Numbered from the stretch's first letter, positions 12,441 through 24,004 are shown. The stretch: 64,000 nucleotides of DNA from Pelodera strongyloides (GCA_036852015.1 JAANDG010000247.1:1-64000), one strand, 5' to 3'. Numbers and translations are program-made. Notes: generated by a model not told the origin, from the letters alone.

Positions 12441-12649
12441 TGGCCGATCAGCCAACAAAATATCAGTGTAATGAGTGGAACACGAACACAGACCCCAAAT
12501 CACACAGAGGGTTGTAAACATTGACCACTGGCGGTTAGTGCCAACCGATGGGTAGAAATTAGTCAGTTAGCTAGCTAGCGCGGTACGGCTACTTTCGTAG
12601 TTAGCTCTGACTTACGGTTAAAGCGATCAATCAACGATATCAACGACAT

Positions 12650-12738
12650 CAACGACAACACGACGAGTTATATACTACTTTCTTTTCATCATTTCATTGG
12701 ATGCACACCATGTGGTGTTATTTAATAAATAAATAAAG
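12650..12738 (+). repeat. short retroposon-like 3' segment, family M, copy 1
   Basis: CACGACGAGTTATATACTAC, then TGGATGCACACCATGTGGTG, then TTATTTAATAAATAAATAAA. Copies at 27497-27590 and 63245-63338 have the same order and the same AT-rich AATAAA tail, as expected for the 3' end of a SINE or LINE family. Confidence 0.6.
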
Positions 12739-12913
12739 AAATATAACGGCCGGGTTTTGAAACTCATCGAACAACTGAATTCGTACGTATTTATGCTAAT
12801 TTGCTCGAATTTAGCACGATTTTTTTTATTCTAATTTATGTTCATTTGCAAAAGCTGCATAAAAGTGATGATGTTCTCGATGCGTTTCAAAACCGGCCGG
12901 AATTTCGCTTTAA
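12735..12913. mobile_element. family A MITE next to the retroelement fragment
   Basis: Left end AAAGAAATATAACGGCCGG, right end AACCGGCCGGAATTTCGCTTTAA. The core is TCATTTGCAAAAGC (octamer mutated). It precedes the reverse-transcriptase frame, so the ORF's first ~40 codons are MITE sequence and not part of the RT protein. Confidence 0.85.
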
Positions 12914-13089
12914 CAGTTTTAAAGTTTCAGTTTTTGAGAAAACATTGAAAAAATTCTATACGACCTCGAGTCGAGGATTTGTTGGTTTGAAAGTACGACG
13001 ATTAGACGTATTTTTTCTGGAATTATTTTCCCAGATAGTAAAAACCAAGGAATTAAGTGACTTATTTCAATGTTTTTCAATAGAGAGTT

Positions 13090-14407
13090 TCGACAAGGAG
13101 AAAAAAATTTCAGCCGCGCAAGGCCCACAACAACGTTATAAATTAACAGAATACCTTGAGGCTCAAAATGCCATTCCTCGAGAGCAACATGGTTTTGTAG
13201 CTGGTCGTTCAGTTGAATCAAACCTTTTGGAATGTCAACACTTATGGTTCTCTGCTCTTGATTCTGGCCTTGCTATTGATGTTATCTACTATGATTTTGC
13301 AAAAGCGTTTGACAAAGTTAGCCATCAGAAATTGCTATACAAATTATCTAAATGTGGTCTCCCAGATTTTCTCCTTTCTTGGTTACATTCATTCCTTACT
13401 GAGCGTAATTTCTGTGTGCGTGTGGGTGAGAGCACTTCTTCGTTAAAACCTGTTCTTAGTGGTGTGCCACAAGGAAGCGTGCTGGGTCCTTTATTGTTTC
13501 TCTTTTATGTCGCGGAATTAACTTACGTCTTAAAAACAAGTCCTTCAGTAGAAGTTAGATGCTTCGCCGATGATTTGAAAGTTTTCGTTACCTATGACCC
13601 TCTAAATGGGCAGTCAACATCAACTGCACATTCTGCCTTGCAACAATCTGTCAATGCTCTGTCTGATTGGTGTAAAGACTGGCAGCTGGAAATTTCGAGT
13701 CATAAGTGTTCAGTGATTTTCCTGGGTTCAAACAATCCTAAAACAAAATATTCTATTTCGGGTTCCGTACTAGCTACGTCCACTTCAGTTCGTGATTTAG
13801 GTGTTCAAATCCAAAACAACATGCAGTTCGTAGACCACCTTTCCAATGTTTGTAGGTCATCTATCTCAAAAATGCACCTTATTTTGCGTGTAATCAAAAC
13901 CAAAGACCCTAAAGTACTGGTCGACTGTTTTAAAACATGGATCATCCCAAAAATGGAATTTGGTAGCTGCGTTTGGAATCCGTATAAGGCTAAAGACATC
14001 AAGAAGCTTGAACGCGTTCAAAGAGTCTTTTCTCGAATTGTGTATTTTAAATGTTTTGGTGTAAAAACGTATGACCAACTTCCCAGCTATGGTGAGAGGC
14101 TTAATTGCCTCGGTTTAAAGTCATTGCAGGAAAGACGAATAAAGCGAGACTTGGTCACTGCCTACAAAATTTTGAATGGAGGAATTCGAATCGAAAGATG
14201 CAGGTATTTTAAACCCAAGCTCACTAATGGGCGGTGCAGTCTGTATAACTTTTGGATCCCACATGCTAAAACCAATCATTTCAAAAATAGTTTCTTCATT
14301 CGCACCGCAAATTGGTACAAATTATTACCCCGCTCCGTTCTTGAATCAAAGTCAGCAAAACAGTTCAGTATGAGGCTAAACAAGGTCGATATAGGAAGGG
14401 AGGAAGG

Positions 14408-14463
<56 letters not shown>
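13090..14463 (+). mobile_element. 5'-truncated non-LTR retrotransposon with poly(A) tail
   Basis: A reverse-transcriptase frame runs from about 13100 into an uninterrupted tract of 56 A residues (14408-14463). The 5' side, including the endonuclease domain, is missing, as is typical of abortive target-primed reverse transcription. No clear target-site duplication was identified by eye. The pure A tract suggests a relatively recent insertion or ongoing homopolymer slippage. Confidence 0.85.
13099..14406 (+). pseudogene. reverse transcriptase fragment (jockey/CR1-like LINE)
   Basis: About 435 open codons of a non-LTR reverse transcriptase. Motif A is YYDFAKAFDKV (about 13290-13320), motif B GVPQGSVLGPLLF (about 13463-13500), and motif C CFADDLKVF (about 13561-13587, the FADD catalytic aspartates). 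Thumb and C-terminal segments end near AKQFSMRLNKV. There is no stop before the poly(A), so the native stop appears lost or replaced. Without the N-terminal endonuclease and a start codon it is not expected to be autonomous. The exact clade (jockey, CR1 or another) is inferred from motif style only. Confidence 0.9.
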
Positions 14464-14467
<4 letters not shown>

Positions 14468-15377
14468 GAGGAGAAAGGGGAAGGTTTGCTCTCCTAAATA
14501 TACGCAGGTATTTAGATTGAATTTATCAGTTTGGAATATCAACTTTTGTGTTTCTTTTTTAGATATTATCTGTTTATAATATTATTAATTACGTTTATTT
14601 CCAATATTATTTATTTTTATTCTCGACATTATCATATTTCCTTATTCGTGGGTGTGTCCTCTAATGTGCTATTTCAGGTACTGTTGAAAAGAATTCTGAA
14701 TATTATACCCAAAAGACCGTTTGTAGTGAAGCCTCTTTTGCTATCATGAATATAGTACAATACCTCGTGACACATTACACACTACACACAATTTATACCC
14801 ATTTGCCCTTGAGATGACGCGCGAATTGCCGTCTTACCACTCAAAACCGTGGTTTACTAGTCAAAAGTACCCCAAAGTTATACACTATCAAATAAACACT
14901 TCTTTGATTACTTTTTTTTGCACGCGTTTCGAAACTAAATGCAGAAATTTTTTTCCGATGTTTCTGCTAGTCTGCCCGCGAAAACTGCGCGTTTTTGTGT
15001 CTTCTTATGAATATAAATAACCCCCAGTATGGCAGCACTGGCGGGGAACCCAAGTTAGACTATGCAGGGGGTCTCACTTGGTCTTCTGATATTTTGTTAC
15101 GATCGCTTGTAATTCGCACTTTTTCTCGATAGTAGTATATACTATTATTAAACATCTTGTTTTTCTATTGGTGACTATCCACAGGTTTCTTTAATTGTTG
15201 ATACTCGTTTATTTTATTTTTTTACCATTGAATATTTACGTGTATCTTTATTTGTTGATTTACATTGGTATTGTTTGTACGAGCGCTGATTGATTTTTGT
15301 CTGTCAGTAATAAATCATTTCATTTCATTTCAATTAAAGCATATTAATTAAAACAACCAGTCTGTATCTGTAAAATC
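14464..15377. other. AT-rich spacer, no gene seen
   Basis: Lies between the retroelement tail and the 3' end of the RMD gene. No exon or repeat family recognised. Confidence 0.5.
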
Positions 15378-15383
15378 TTTATT
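15378..15383 (-). terminator. polyadenylation signal of the RMD gene
   Basis: AATAAA on the minus strand, 17 nt downstream of the TAA stop. Confidence 0.75.
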
Positions 15384-15399
15384 CGAATATTTAGGCTAA

Positions 15400-18300
15400 T
15401 TACACTTTGTAGAGCAATTGCTTCGCTTCATTGATATGTCTGACGGTGTTGTCGTCTAGAGCGGGCAGCGTAATGCACCTTTCGAAGCAATCTCGAGCCA
15501 GTTTCTGGAATTAGATACATATATTTTTGGTTTTCATTATGGTTCGCAGTTTTTAGGAACTTCATAACAGTTCAAAGTTTCAATGTATGACTGTAATAAT
15601 TTCGATGAATTTCTTTACTAATTCTAATGAGATTGTTCTTGGGCACCTAGGTTGCAGATGTACGAGTACTCAAAGGCACAAACATATCATGGAAGAAAAA
15701 AAAAGAAGAAAATTTTCGATTTCGAAGTTATGTAAAGCGGCGTAACAGCCAGGTTTTGAAGCATGTACTGGACGTTGTAGTGTATGCAAATGAAAATAAC
15801 TGCTCGATGTGCGCTATTTTGTAGACTAATTAGATTCGTTTGCACATAACACATGTGAATGCAGTCGTTTCACATGCGTTTCAAAAACCGGCCGTCATTT
15901 CCCTTTAAACGCATCAGTCCTACCTTTTCATTGACGATCATGTACGATTTGCCCAGGAAAAGCAAGTTATCCACCCAATCTGGTCGTGTCTGAAGGATCT
16001 TTACATGTAAATATTATCGTACAGAATCAATACAGTGCTACTCCCCCAAATAGGGTCAGGACTATACTAGGGCCAGACCTACACCAGGTTAGGACCACGT
16101 CAGGACCAGGCTAGGGCAAAGCGAGGGCGTGGCTGGAACCAGATTGGCGGAAGTTTAGGGCAACCTACCTTCTGCGCCATCTCTAAATCTGTGACTGCGT
16201 CCTCGATTGTGGCCTTGGGCGGATCCGAAAAGAAGGCGTTTACTGCCTGAAACGTGATTTTCTTAATCAATTTATTTTCATGTCCTCTCACTACCGTAAC
16301 CTCTGTCTAGTTCCGGGGACAGGCCTTCAAAGACGTAATTGTTTTTATGAAGTGATTTTTTCATAGTAAACGATATTGAAACTTGGCTTGAGTTAAAGCG
16401 AAATACCGACCGGTTTTTGAAACGCATCGAGTACATCAGCATTCTTATGCATCTTATGCAATGAACATAAATTAGAATAAAAAAAGGAGCTAAGTTCGAG
16501 CAAATTAACATAAATACATCAGAATTCAGTTGTCCGCGATACGTTTCAAAAACCGGATGGTGTTTCGCTTTAAACAGAATCGGAAAGTTCACCTTTCGCT
16601 CAATCCATGACATTTGCGATACGGAATAAGAATATCGTCCGCGGAGATGCAACAAACCGCATTCGGAATCGTCGATTGCTAGGGCGGCATCCAAATAATC
16701 CTGAAATGATAAATTGATAAAGATAAAGTGCGCCCCGTTCGGCTGATACGGTGCAGGGGCCTTCCAGAGCAGAGGCCCGTTCCAATAAAATTTACCGCTG
16801 GGGTAGGTTAGAGGCGTCTCCTCTTTAGCGTGCTCTCTCGGCTTTCTCTCGCAGCCAGTCAAAATCAGGGAAAGCGAGAGAGCATGCTGAACAAGAGACG
16901 CCTGTAACCTACCCCAGCGATAAATTTTATTGGAACTGGCCTCAGGACAACGTGGCCAACTTTAATTTAAGCCTCCCGGTGGCCGTGTAATCCGGAAGCC
17001 TAAATTTATTGTCAAATATTTTTTCGGTGTTCGACGGTGTAGTCCCGGAGTTGTACTGCATACAGTTGGTTTAGATTTAGAATATTAAAAAATCGTTACC
17101 TTGAAAAGTTTTCCGTTTCGCACTTTCTCGGTGAGCGGTAGATGTTCTACGGCTGCTCCAGTCAAAATAGCCGCATATTTCACCGAATTCAGGTGTTTTT
17201 CGTTGAGTTTCGCCGCTTTCTGGGCGTGTTCGCGGCCTGTATGTAAGTGTTATTATTAAATTAAAGCAAAACTTGATATTTTTTACGATTCGGTCGGAAA
17301 GCATGACAGATCAAGAATCTGACAAGGAGCTTTTTTGTGTGTGACGCATATGGATTGAGTTTTTTTTTTGAAGAAAAGAAAGAGTGTCTTGGATGTCAGG
17401 TTAGAAGGAAATGAATTTAAGTTTCAATTTAGTTTTATTTGCTGTGACAGGTTTTGGACCAAAAATTGCAAAAAAAACGCTCGCGAAGAGGAGGCTCAAG
17501 CCTAACTATTCCTTGAAATCATGAAAATATTCATCATAAATTCATCTTGAAAATATTCATCATAGTAAACAAAGTAAGCAAGGTATAGATGAGAAATATA
17601 TTATTTGAAACATAAATATATTATTTGAAACAGAAATATATTATTTGAAACAGAAATATATTATTTGAAACAGAAATATATTATTTGAAACAGAAATAGA
17701 TTATTTGAAACAGAAATATATTATTTGAAACAGAAATATATTATTTGAAACAGAAATATATTATTTGAAACATATTATGTACAAAAGTGCAACGCAGTGC
17801 ACTCTTATTGACATATCATGATGTATGTACTGTTGAATGTTATTGGGAGTTATTGGCTTCAACTTAAAAGTGTAAGCCAATATAAGAATGTTGTTTTTTT
17901 CAATTTATATTACTCACATGGAGAGTTTCTATTAATTAATATGTTTTACATAAAAAGTTATAGTTAACCTTCCAATAAAAACTCCTTCTTCTCATTGTTT
18001 TTGTCGGCTAGTGCCGCTTTCATATGGCACACTTTGGAGAAGCGCCATAGAAATTCCGCGTCCCGATACATTGAGGGATCGGCCTCTCCTGCCTGGAATT
18101 TAAAGAGGTATAGCATACGGTTTTTGCGACGGATTCTGGATAACTCCATTCCCGTACATCATATGCAAATGAATACGATTAGCATAAAAAATCGAGCGCA
18201 ATTCTAGCTCACTTATTGTTAACATAAATATACAGAAAATCGGCATCCTGATACATAGAAGGATCAGCTTCTCCTGCCTGGAAATTAGCTTATTGTAAAT

Positions 18301-19012
18301 GAGAAACGTCATTTATCTCAAATACACGCAACTTGCTCAAGCTGCTGAAGATGGACCTCTAAGGTATCTAAGGCAAGGTAGAGGAATAAAAGGAAGAAAA
18401 ACGGGTACGATTTACTTTCACTTCATAGTTTAGAACCTCAGAAGTGTGAAGCATTTGCAAATGTATAAATGAGACAGTTCATTCGGTATGGTTACACATG
18501 AAAACGAAATAATTGCCGAAACCACAGAAAACCCGTCATGGGCCACCAAATCGTTTTTACTGAAAAAATCATCGGGTGATTGGTTCGTGACTGGTTCGTG
18601 ACCACTTGGTGACCATCTGATGTCGGTTTTCGATGAAAATTGGCCAGTGAACCATCAGCAAATGGGTTCACCCATTTACCATGTAGTCATGAATTCCAGC
18701 AAAAAAATACAGAATGAAACATCGACAAAAACTAACCTTTTTCATAATTGCATAGACCTTGGGCACATTTTCGTTATCGTTCAGCAGCAAATCGATTTCA
18801 GCAAAATCCTATAACAATTAAAATTAGATTGCTTTTTTTTTGCCATGACACAAATTATTTAATAATCTAAAAGACTCCAATAGAAGGTCGCTTCGCTATA
18901 ATTCATTATAAAGTTGCAAGCTCCTGCCGATACTACCGATACCGGACAAAACCGGGAAATTTTGCTATTTCTATATGTATAAATTAAGCGAAGTGAAATT
19001 TTTTCTTACCAT
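15400..19012 (-). CDS. rmd-1: RMD/RMDN-family protein (regulator of microtubule dynamics)
   Basis: Eight exons on the minus strand: 19012-19010 (ATG at the end of an exon running back to 19080), 18808-18737, 18092-17969, 17236-17100, 16700-16593, 16246-16169, 15989-15924 and 15504-15400 (stop TAA). All phases agree and all introns are GT-AG. The product is about 230 residues, close to C. elegans RMD-1, and lacks the N-terminal membrane segment of vertebrate RMDN2/3. Family hallmarks in order are DAEFLWRFSKVCHMKAAL; AQKAAKLNEKH with VKYAAILTG; LHLRGRYSYSVSQMSWIERK; AFFSDPPKATIEDAV; DWVDNLLFLGKSYMI; and a C-terminal TPR-like helix ending AKQLLYKV. In worms and humans the family is tied to microtubules and chromosome segregation. 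Which RMD paralog this is cannot be settled. The start is inferred: ATG abuts the donor GTAAG and gives the expected length. Introns carry several inverted-repeat elements and a duplicated exon fragment. Confidence 0.87.
15732..15908. mobile_element. family B MITE in RMD last intron
   Basis: Starts TAAAGCGGCGTAACAGCC and ends GGCCGTCATTTCCCTTTAAA. Inner arms GTTTTGAAGCATG/CATGCGTTTCAAAAAC pair. Octamer ATGCAAAT in the core. Confidence 0.85.
16393..16573. mobile_element. family A MITE in RMD intron
   Basis: Starts TTAAAGCGAAATACCGACCGG and ends CCGGATGGTGTTTCGCTTTAA. Core inverted relative to the 9199 copy. Octamer degenerate (ATGCAATG). Confidence 0.9.
16763..16948. mobile_element. long inverted repeat, family F, in RMD intron
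   Basis: Arms of about 80 nt: CCAATAAAATTTACCGCTGG...GAGGCGTCTC pairs with GAGACGCCT...CCAGCGATAAATTTTATTGG, and GCGTGCTCTCTCG pairs with CGAGAGAGCATGC. The central loop is short, so the RNA would form a strong hairpin in the pre-mRNA. Confidence 0.88.
17587..17773. repeat. 20-bp minisatellite, ~9 copies, in RMD intron
   Basis: Unit ATATATTATTTGAAACAGAA repeated in perfect register with single-base changes (CATAAATATA in the first unit, AGATTATT in the sixth). Exactly 20-bp period. Confidence 0.95.
18098..18228. mobile_element. left half of a family A/B MITE
   Basis: TTTAAAGAGGTATAGCATACGG resembles the AAAGCGGTATAACAGCCGG end. The core CATATGCAAATGAATACG and the TTAGCATAAAAAATCGAGC block are typical, but no right terminal repeat follows. 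Instead the sequence runs into a copy of an RMD exon. Confidence 0.65.
18229..18277 (-). pseudogene. truncated duplicate of RMD exon 3
   Basis: After an acceptor TAATTTCCAG the minus strand reads AGEADPSMYQDADFLY, matching AGEADPSMYRDAEFLW at the start of the exon 18092-17969. In the first 37 nt there are seven differences, six of them synonymous. Homology then stops and no usable donor follows. It is a decayed alternative exon or a piece of an older duplication, separated from the intact exon by a half MITE. Confidence 0.75.
18528..18700. repeat. TTTGGTGACC-rich repeat family
   Basis: Starts CCACAGAAAAC and contains repeated GTGACCACTTGGTGACCATC-type words in both orientations. Similar segments occur at 19868-20012, 46384-46590, 60895-60990 and 62995-63125; some end in TTTTCTGTG, the complement of the left tip. 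Confidence 0.6.
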
Positions 19013-19083
19013 TCCTTGTAGAATATGGGTCGGACGAATGATAGTAATTTCTTATAGTTTAGTTGAATGTTACTCTTTAGCTG
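19005..19083 (-). other. 5' UTR exon of the RMD gene with unpaired acceptor
   Basis: Minus-strand exon 19080-19010 follows the acceptor TTTTTACAG (AG at 19082-19081) and ends with ATG|GTAAG, so the start codon is the last codon before the donor. No matching upstream donor is obvious, which fits a spliced-leader acceptor or a 5' UTR intron. Confidence 0.5.
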
Positions 19084-19867
19084 TAAAAATTGAAAATCAT
19101 TAAAAAATGACATATAGTTAAGATGACAAGCACAAGCACGACAGGGGGGTAATTTTTTGATCTGATAAATAAGATAAGAAAATTTCTGGTTTAGCGTTTG
19201 ATAAGACTCGGTCCCTGTACTATGAAATACATATGAAATACCAAGCAAGAGTTCAAGGCTATTTTTCGAGCTGCACATACCTTGGTTTAAAAGATGTTTT
19301 TTTCAGGAAAATAAAAATATAATGACTATGGAAAATGCATACATGTGTTCTTGTAAGAACACGTGTAATTACACAATAAAAATAATAGTGAGGAAGAATA
19401 AACGGTGAAAACCATAAAAATTATTAAAAAATTAAAGTAAAATTTGTTTTTCCGTACTTTGGATTTATCTATAGTTTCCAACAAATTCCGGAAAGAAGTT
19501 TTTTCTAACTCTCGTTTCGAGTTCTCGCTGCACAGTGCTTTGCTTTGCGCGGTATAATTTACTGCACATGTGTTGTTTATCCTTATTTTTTTAATGTTGT
19601 CCCAATTTTATTTAGCCGGTGACAACTATTTAGTCCGGCATTCTTCTGTCTTCTGTTATTTTTGTTAGTGAAAGGCAGAATAAAAGTTTTACTTTTTTCT
19701 TTCTTTCTTTTTCTCTCTTTTTTTTCTAAATCCAATTATTCGTAGTGCAAAATGGCCTCATTCCCTCGGGACAAACAAAAACGATATTTCTTTGGAAGAA
19801 GCGAACGTTTTGCAGAGCTAAAACGGTGTTCGCACTTTTATTACGTAGGAAACGGAGGAACCCGTTT

Positions 19868-20012
19868 CGCGACGGTTCCGATTTTTTTTTGAAACCATTT
19901 GGTGACCACCTTGTGACGTCTTCACCAATTTTTCTCCAAACTCGTCAAGTGTTTGCCAAATGGTCGGTAATCGGTCGCCGAATGGTTTTTTCGGTGGAAC
20001 GATATTATTTTT
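19868..20012. repeat. TTTGGTGACC-rich repeat family, copy
   Basis: GAAACCATTTGGTGACCACC and TTTGCCAAATGGTCGGTAAT words as in the 18528 and 46384 copies. The overlapping ORFs on both strands are by-products. Confidence 0.55.
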
Positions 20013-22213
20013 TTCTGTGCTCGAGGCAATTATTCCGTTTTCCGATGTGCGAGTTTTAACCGTAATCAATAATGTTAGTAATGTTGAAATTTTCACATCT
20101 TCAGATAAATAGAGTAAATGAAACATCATGTTTGTTTGATTGTCTATAGGCCATGAGGGAGCAAAGGATGTTGGTGTTTCGTCTATTTTATAATATTTTT
20201 ACCTGATGAATATTTATAGCCGTCATCTTGCACTATTTGTTTATTTATTTATTAATTAAATACTCGATGCTTGATGCTCTATAATGCTCGACTATTACTA
20301 TTACAACTTTTTAGGCAGTAGTGATTTAGGCAGTTTTATAATTGCAAAACACATCTTATTTATTTTTATACGTAACGTCTATATATTTGCACACAATTAT
20401 GGGAATATACGTCAAAGAAAATACAATGAAAAGTTGTACAACAATTACACATTCTAAAATACAAAAAATAGGCTTCAAATACATAAAAAAAACTAATTCA
20501 TGAAACTCCATAAAGAGTCCAAGTTATAAATTGTTGGCATTTATAACTAAATTGGACAGATTGAAAAGTCTGCCTGATAACTCTGTTAACCATAAAAAGG
20601 AAGCGTTTTACTATGCCTTTTTGTCATATAAGGAACTTTTTTCGTGACTTTGTCTTTATCTATGGAATAGTGATACTGAAAAACAGAGATGAACAAAGAA
20701 GCTTTGTGAAGTTTTATATAGTTGGACTATTGAATAGACAATATGACACAATCACGTGATTTTAAATATTATAAAGAAATGGTTAAGGTAATTATGCATA
20801 ATGTATAAGTATAAGATGAATAATAGAATATCTTCAAAATAATGGAGAAATGACAGTATGATCGAAAAACCATTAATCATAAATAAGTGAATAATAAATT
20901 AATAACACATTTTGGAATAATCTATAAAATAGTAAATATTTTTAACCTTGCAGTTCAATTATTTTATTTAAAAATATGGGAAAAATGACAGTTGCACGAT
21001 GTTTGAAATACTGAAACATTAGTAATTGTAAATGAAAAAGGATAGATAAACTTAAATATTTATGAAAGGAAAAATCAGTCCTGTAAGCAGTTATTTTCAT
21101 GGGCCTGTTTGTACAGTTACTTATTTTTAACTTCTTTGTGCGTGTGAAATGACCTATATGTTTGATTTTGATATACGTAAAATCTTATTGCGTGTTAGCT
21201 CGTGTTGTGTACATTTGCAATGAAATATGACACGTCAATAATATTTTCAAAATGCCAAATTTCAAAAAATGAAGCCTTGAAATTTCTTTAAATTAAGATG
21301 CCATAAGCACTAAGCAACCGTTTGTTTTGCTATTTCAGATAGATTTTTGAAACGACCTAATTGATGTTTAACGTGCTGTTATTTAGTAGTCTATTGCGTA
21401 CTTTCAAGGGAACGAACTCACGGTTATTATTTTATGTGTTTGCACAGTTTTGCATTACAGAATACCGCAGCAAAACTTTGAAGATGTGCGGCGAAATAAA
21501 AACAGTAATACCCATCTCCAGTCTTCGCCAGACACTCGTCACATTTACGCGAATTCCTGATTCTTCATCATTTTCCTTTAGAAAACGAGAGATTTTCGAG
21601 AACAACTACAGAGGCTAGGGCGATTTCGCCGCGCAGGTTAGGCTATCACTGAGCGTCACGCCGTGTTGTCGTCTGGTACAAGCCACATTTTTACCTATTA
21701 GCTCTAACTCATTTCCTAACAGTTTTATTTCCAACAACAAAATACCCGTGTGCGGTTTAATAGTTAAAATGCCGCTCTGTCCTCCCTCATAAATTTGCGT
21801 ATTTCCTCTTTGTAAGTCGTCGGCACTCTCCTCATTTCACATGCTCTCTAGCCGCATACATTTCTGCCTACTTAATTAGTGCCATGTGTGCGTCCAATAC
21901 TATTGCCAGCCCTGGTCGCGAAATTCGAAAATTCCATTTTACCCGTTTTAAATTGTTAATTTTCGAATTAGATTATTTTGTTGACGGCTAAATGTTATTT
22001 GTAAGGAATCGTGTATAGGATTGATAGTTTTATTACGGCACACTATGTCTATAGTCTAGTCTAGTTTGTTTAGGAGTCCGTATCGTATGGATTCATTTGC
22101 GGTACAACTGTTATTCAGCCGTCGGAGGTTTGCATGGGTTTCTCCATATCTGCGTGTGCTACGTGTCCTCGTGAATTTGGCATTTATTTCCGAAAATAAT
22201 AAAAAAAAGAAAG

Positions 22214-22396
22214 TTTAAAGCGAAATAGCGGCCGGTTTTTGAAACGCATCGTGGATAACTGAATTCTTACGTATTTATGCTAATTTGCTCGAATTAAGCT
22301 CGATTTATTTTCATCTGCATAGGCTGTATAAGGATAAGAATGCTGGTGTACGTGTACTCGATGTGTTTCAAAAACCGGCCGGTATTTCTCTTTAAA
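22214..22396. mobile_element. family A MITE
   Basis: Starts TTTAAAGCGAAATAGCGGCC and ends GGCCGGTATTTCTCTTTAAA, with inner TTTGAAACGCATCGTGG and GATGTGTTTCAAAAAC. The core octamer is mutated (TCATCTGCATAGGC). Confidence 0.92.
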
Positions 22397-22596
22397 AGAA
22401 GGAAAGGTAACTTTCATTTACATTCTCATAAACTCTCAGTTTTGGCAATTGATTTATTTCCTGACAATTTCATCTTATTTGACAGTTTATATTAAAGGAA
22501 GGCAGTCACTTCAAAATCAACTTTTTTATTCGATTTTTATTAGATGCAAGCAGATTTATAAAACAATATGCAGCCCATAAAAATCCACATAAAATG

Positions 22597-22818
22597 GAAC
22601 TCAGGGAGAGAAATCAATGAGAATGAGTTTTGATAAATGACCGACGCCGGTGCATATATGCAATTGCCAGGGGTACTTGGAGAGTGAACAGCCTGCAGTG
22701 TTACACCTGGCGCGTGGTTTATCACTGCAGGGTATTTATTATGAAACTCTATACGGGCAATTATAAACTACGGTATATAAGTAAAAGTCATAAACAGGGA
22801 TTTCTCTCCCTGAGTTCG
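22597..22818. mobile_element. inverted-repeat element, family G
   Basis: AACTCAGGGAGAGAAATC at the left pairs with GATTTCTCTCCCTGAGTT at the right. Inner blocks such as TTGATAAATGACCG and CAGGGTATTTATTATG pair only partly. No coding capacity; the 22540-22866 ORFs are shadows. Confidence 0.75.
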
Positions 22819-22915
22819 TTTTGCCGTACTTTGGCGCTGGAATCGTCGTTTTCTTCACATACTTGAACAATTAATGAAAAGCGAATAAAAAATACGAATT
22901 TGTAGTGACTGCGAT

Positions 22916-23276
22916 CCTTTAAAGGAGGAGGCTCACGAGAATGAAGTGCTCAAATAGTTTCTTTTTATCGAAAGATGATGGTATTAAATTCCGAAAGACA
23001 TTTAATTGGAAGGTGTAAATCAATATAAAACCAAGAAATGTTATTAAAATTTTGGATCGTAGTAAATAGATGATTTCCGTAGTGGGCATGCAAATTTTGT
23101 GCTGGCTTGCAAAATGACTTGTAAATTTTTATAGAATTCATAGTTTTATATTGATTTACTCCTTTGAATTAAAAGTTTTTGCTTTGTAAAGCAAGTCTTT
23201 CGGAATTTAATACCATCATCTTTCGATAAAAAGAAACTATTTGAGCACTTCCTTCTCGTGAGCCTCCTTTTTTAAG
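22916..23276. mobile_element. long-TIR element, family H, ~360 bp
   Basis: Arms of about 120 nt: GGAGGCTCACGAGAATGAAG... pairs with ...CTTCTCGTGAGCCTCC, ATAGTTTCTTTTTATCGAAA with TTTCGATAAAAAGAAACTAT, and GATGATGGTATTAAATTCCG with CGGAATTTAATACCATCATC. A short spacer at about 23050-23120 separates them. Not seen elsewhere in the window. Confidence 0.9.
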
Positions 23277-24004
23277 ATCTATATGTCTATATATTATCTA
23301 TATATTATCTAGGTCTGTAAAAGAATATTTCTTATATTGTTTTCCTTTGAATAAAAAAAATCGATGTCCGCGTCGTGAAGCCTTTCAAGAAGTGATCAAA
23401 AATTCATGAATTTTTTCGTGACTTGTCGGACACTCAAGCAAAATTCTGCAGAAAGCAAGTAAGACATACTTTTGCAAAATTTTGATTTTTTTTAAAGTGG
23501 TATGGCATCCGGATTGTAAAAATGGGTTGCAGAAATGCAGATCTATAAGCATTACATGCAAATTGTAGTCCATACTTCTATACTCTGGTTTATTCGTGCA
23601 GATTTCCATTTCTTCTCATGTCTCAAATTGTCGTAGTAGTGTGATTCTCATAGCCAATTTTTTCCTTTATTCTGTACTTTTCTGCAACGGTTTGCAAAAT
23701 TGCAAAGTCTGCAAAATTGTGTCATATGGGTAAAACTTCCCACAGTTGAAAATCTTTTGCTATTAATTGTGAGCAATTTTAATTTGAAATTTCACCAATT
23801 CATCGTAAACCAAGCTCTTGGATGTCTTATTTTAAATGGCATTATGACATAAGTCATCAGAAAAGCACTGGTCATAAAATATCCTTCAAATTGTAGCCCT
23901 CAGACATCTCCGGGCGACGGTTGCGCTGCGTTTTGAAAGAATTTTTATCTCAAGAGAAATGGATAGACGTTCTGGTCCAAAAGATAGCCAAGCTACTATT
24001 TATT

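Larger units (their letters stand above)
10603..12650. other. repeat-bearing stretch, no gene recognised
   Basis: No exon chain is supported. It contains a family A element, a (TTAGGC)n tract, a purine-rich stretch around 11490-11545 and a 12241-12440 segment that resembles the GC-rich intron insertion near 56.2 kb. The ORFs at 11194-11442, 11835-12104 and 12238-12471 show no domain. Confidence 0.45.

Noticed and set aside
14276..14542. ORF with a poly-Phe run opposite the retroelement
   Set aside because: It is the complement of the poly(A) tail.
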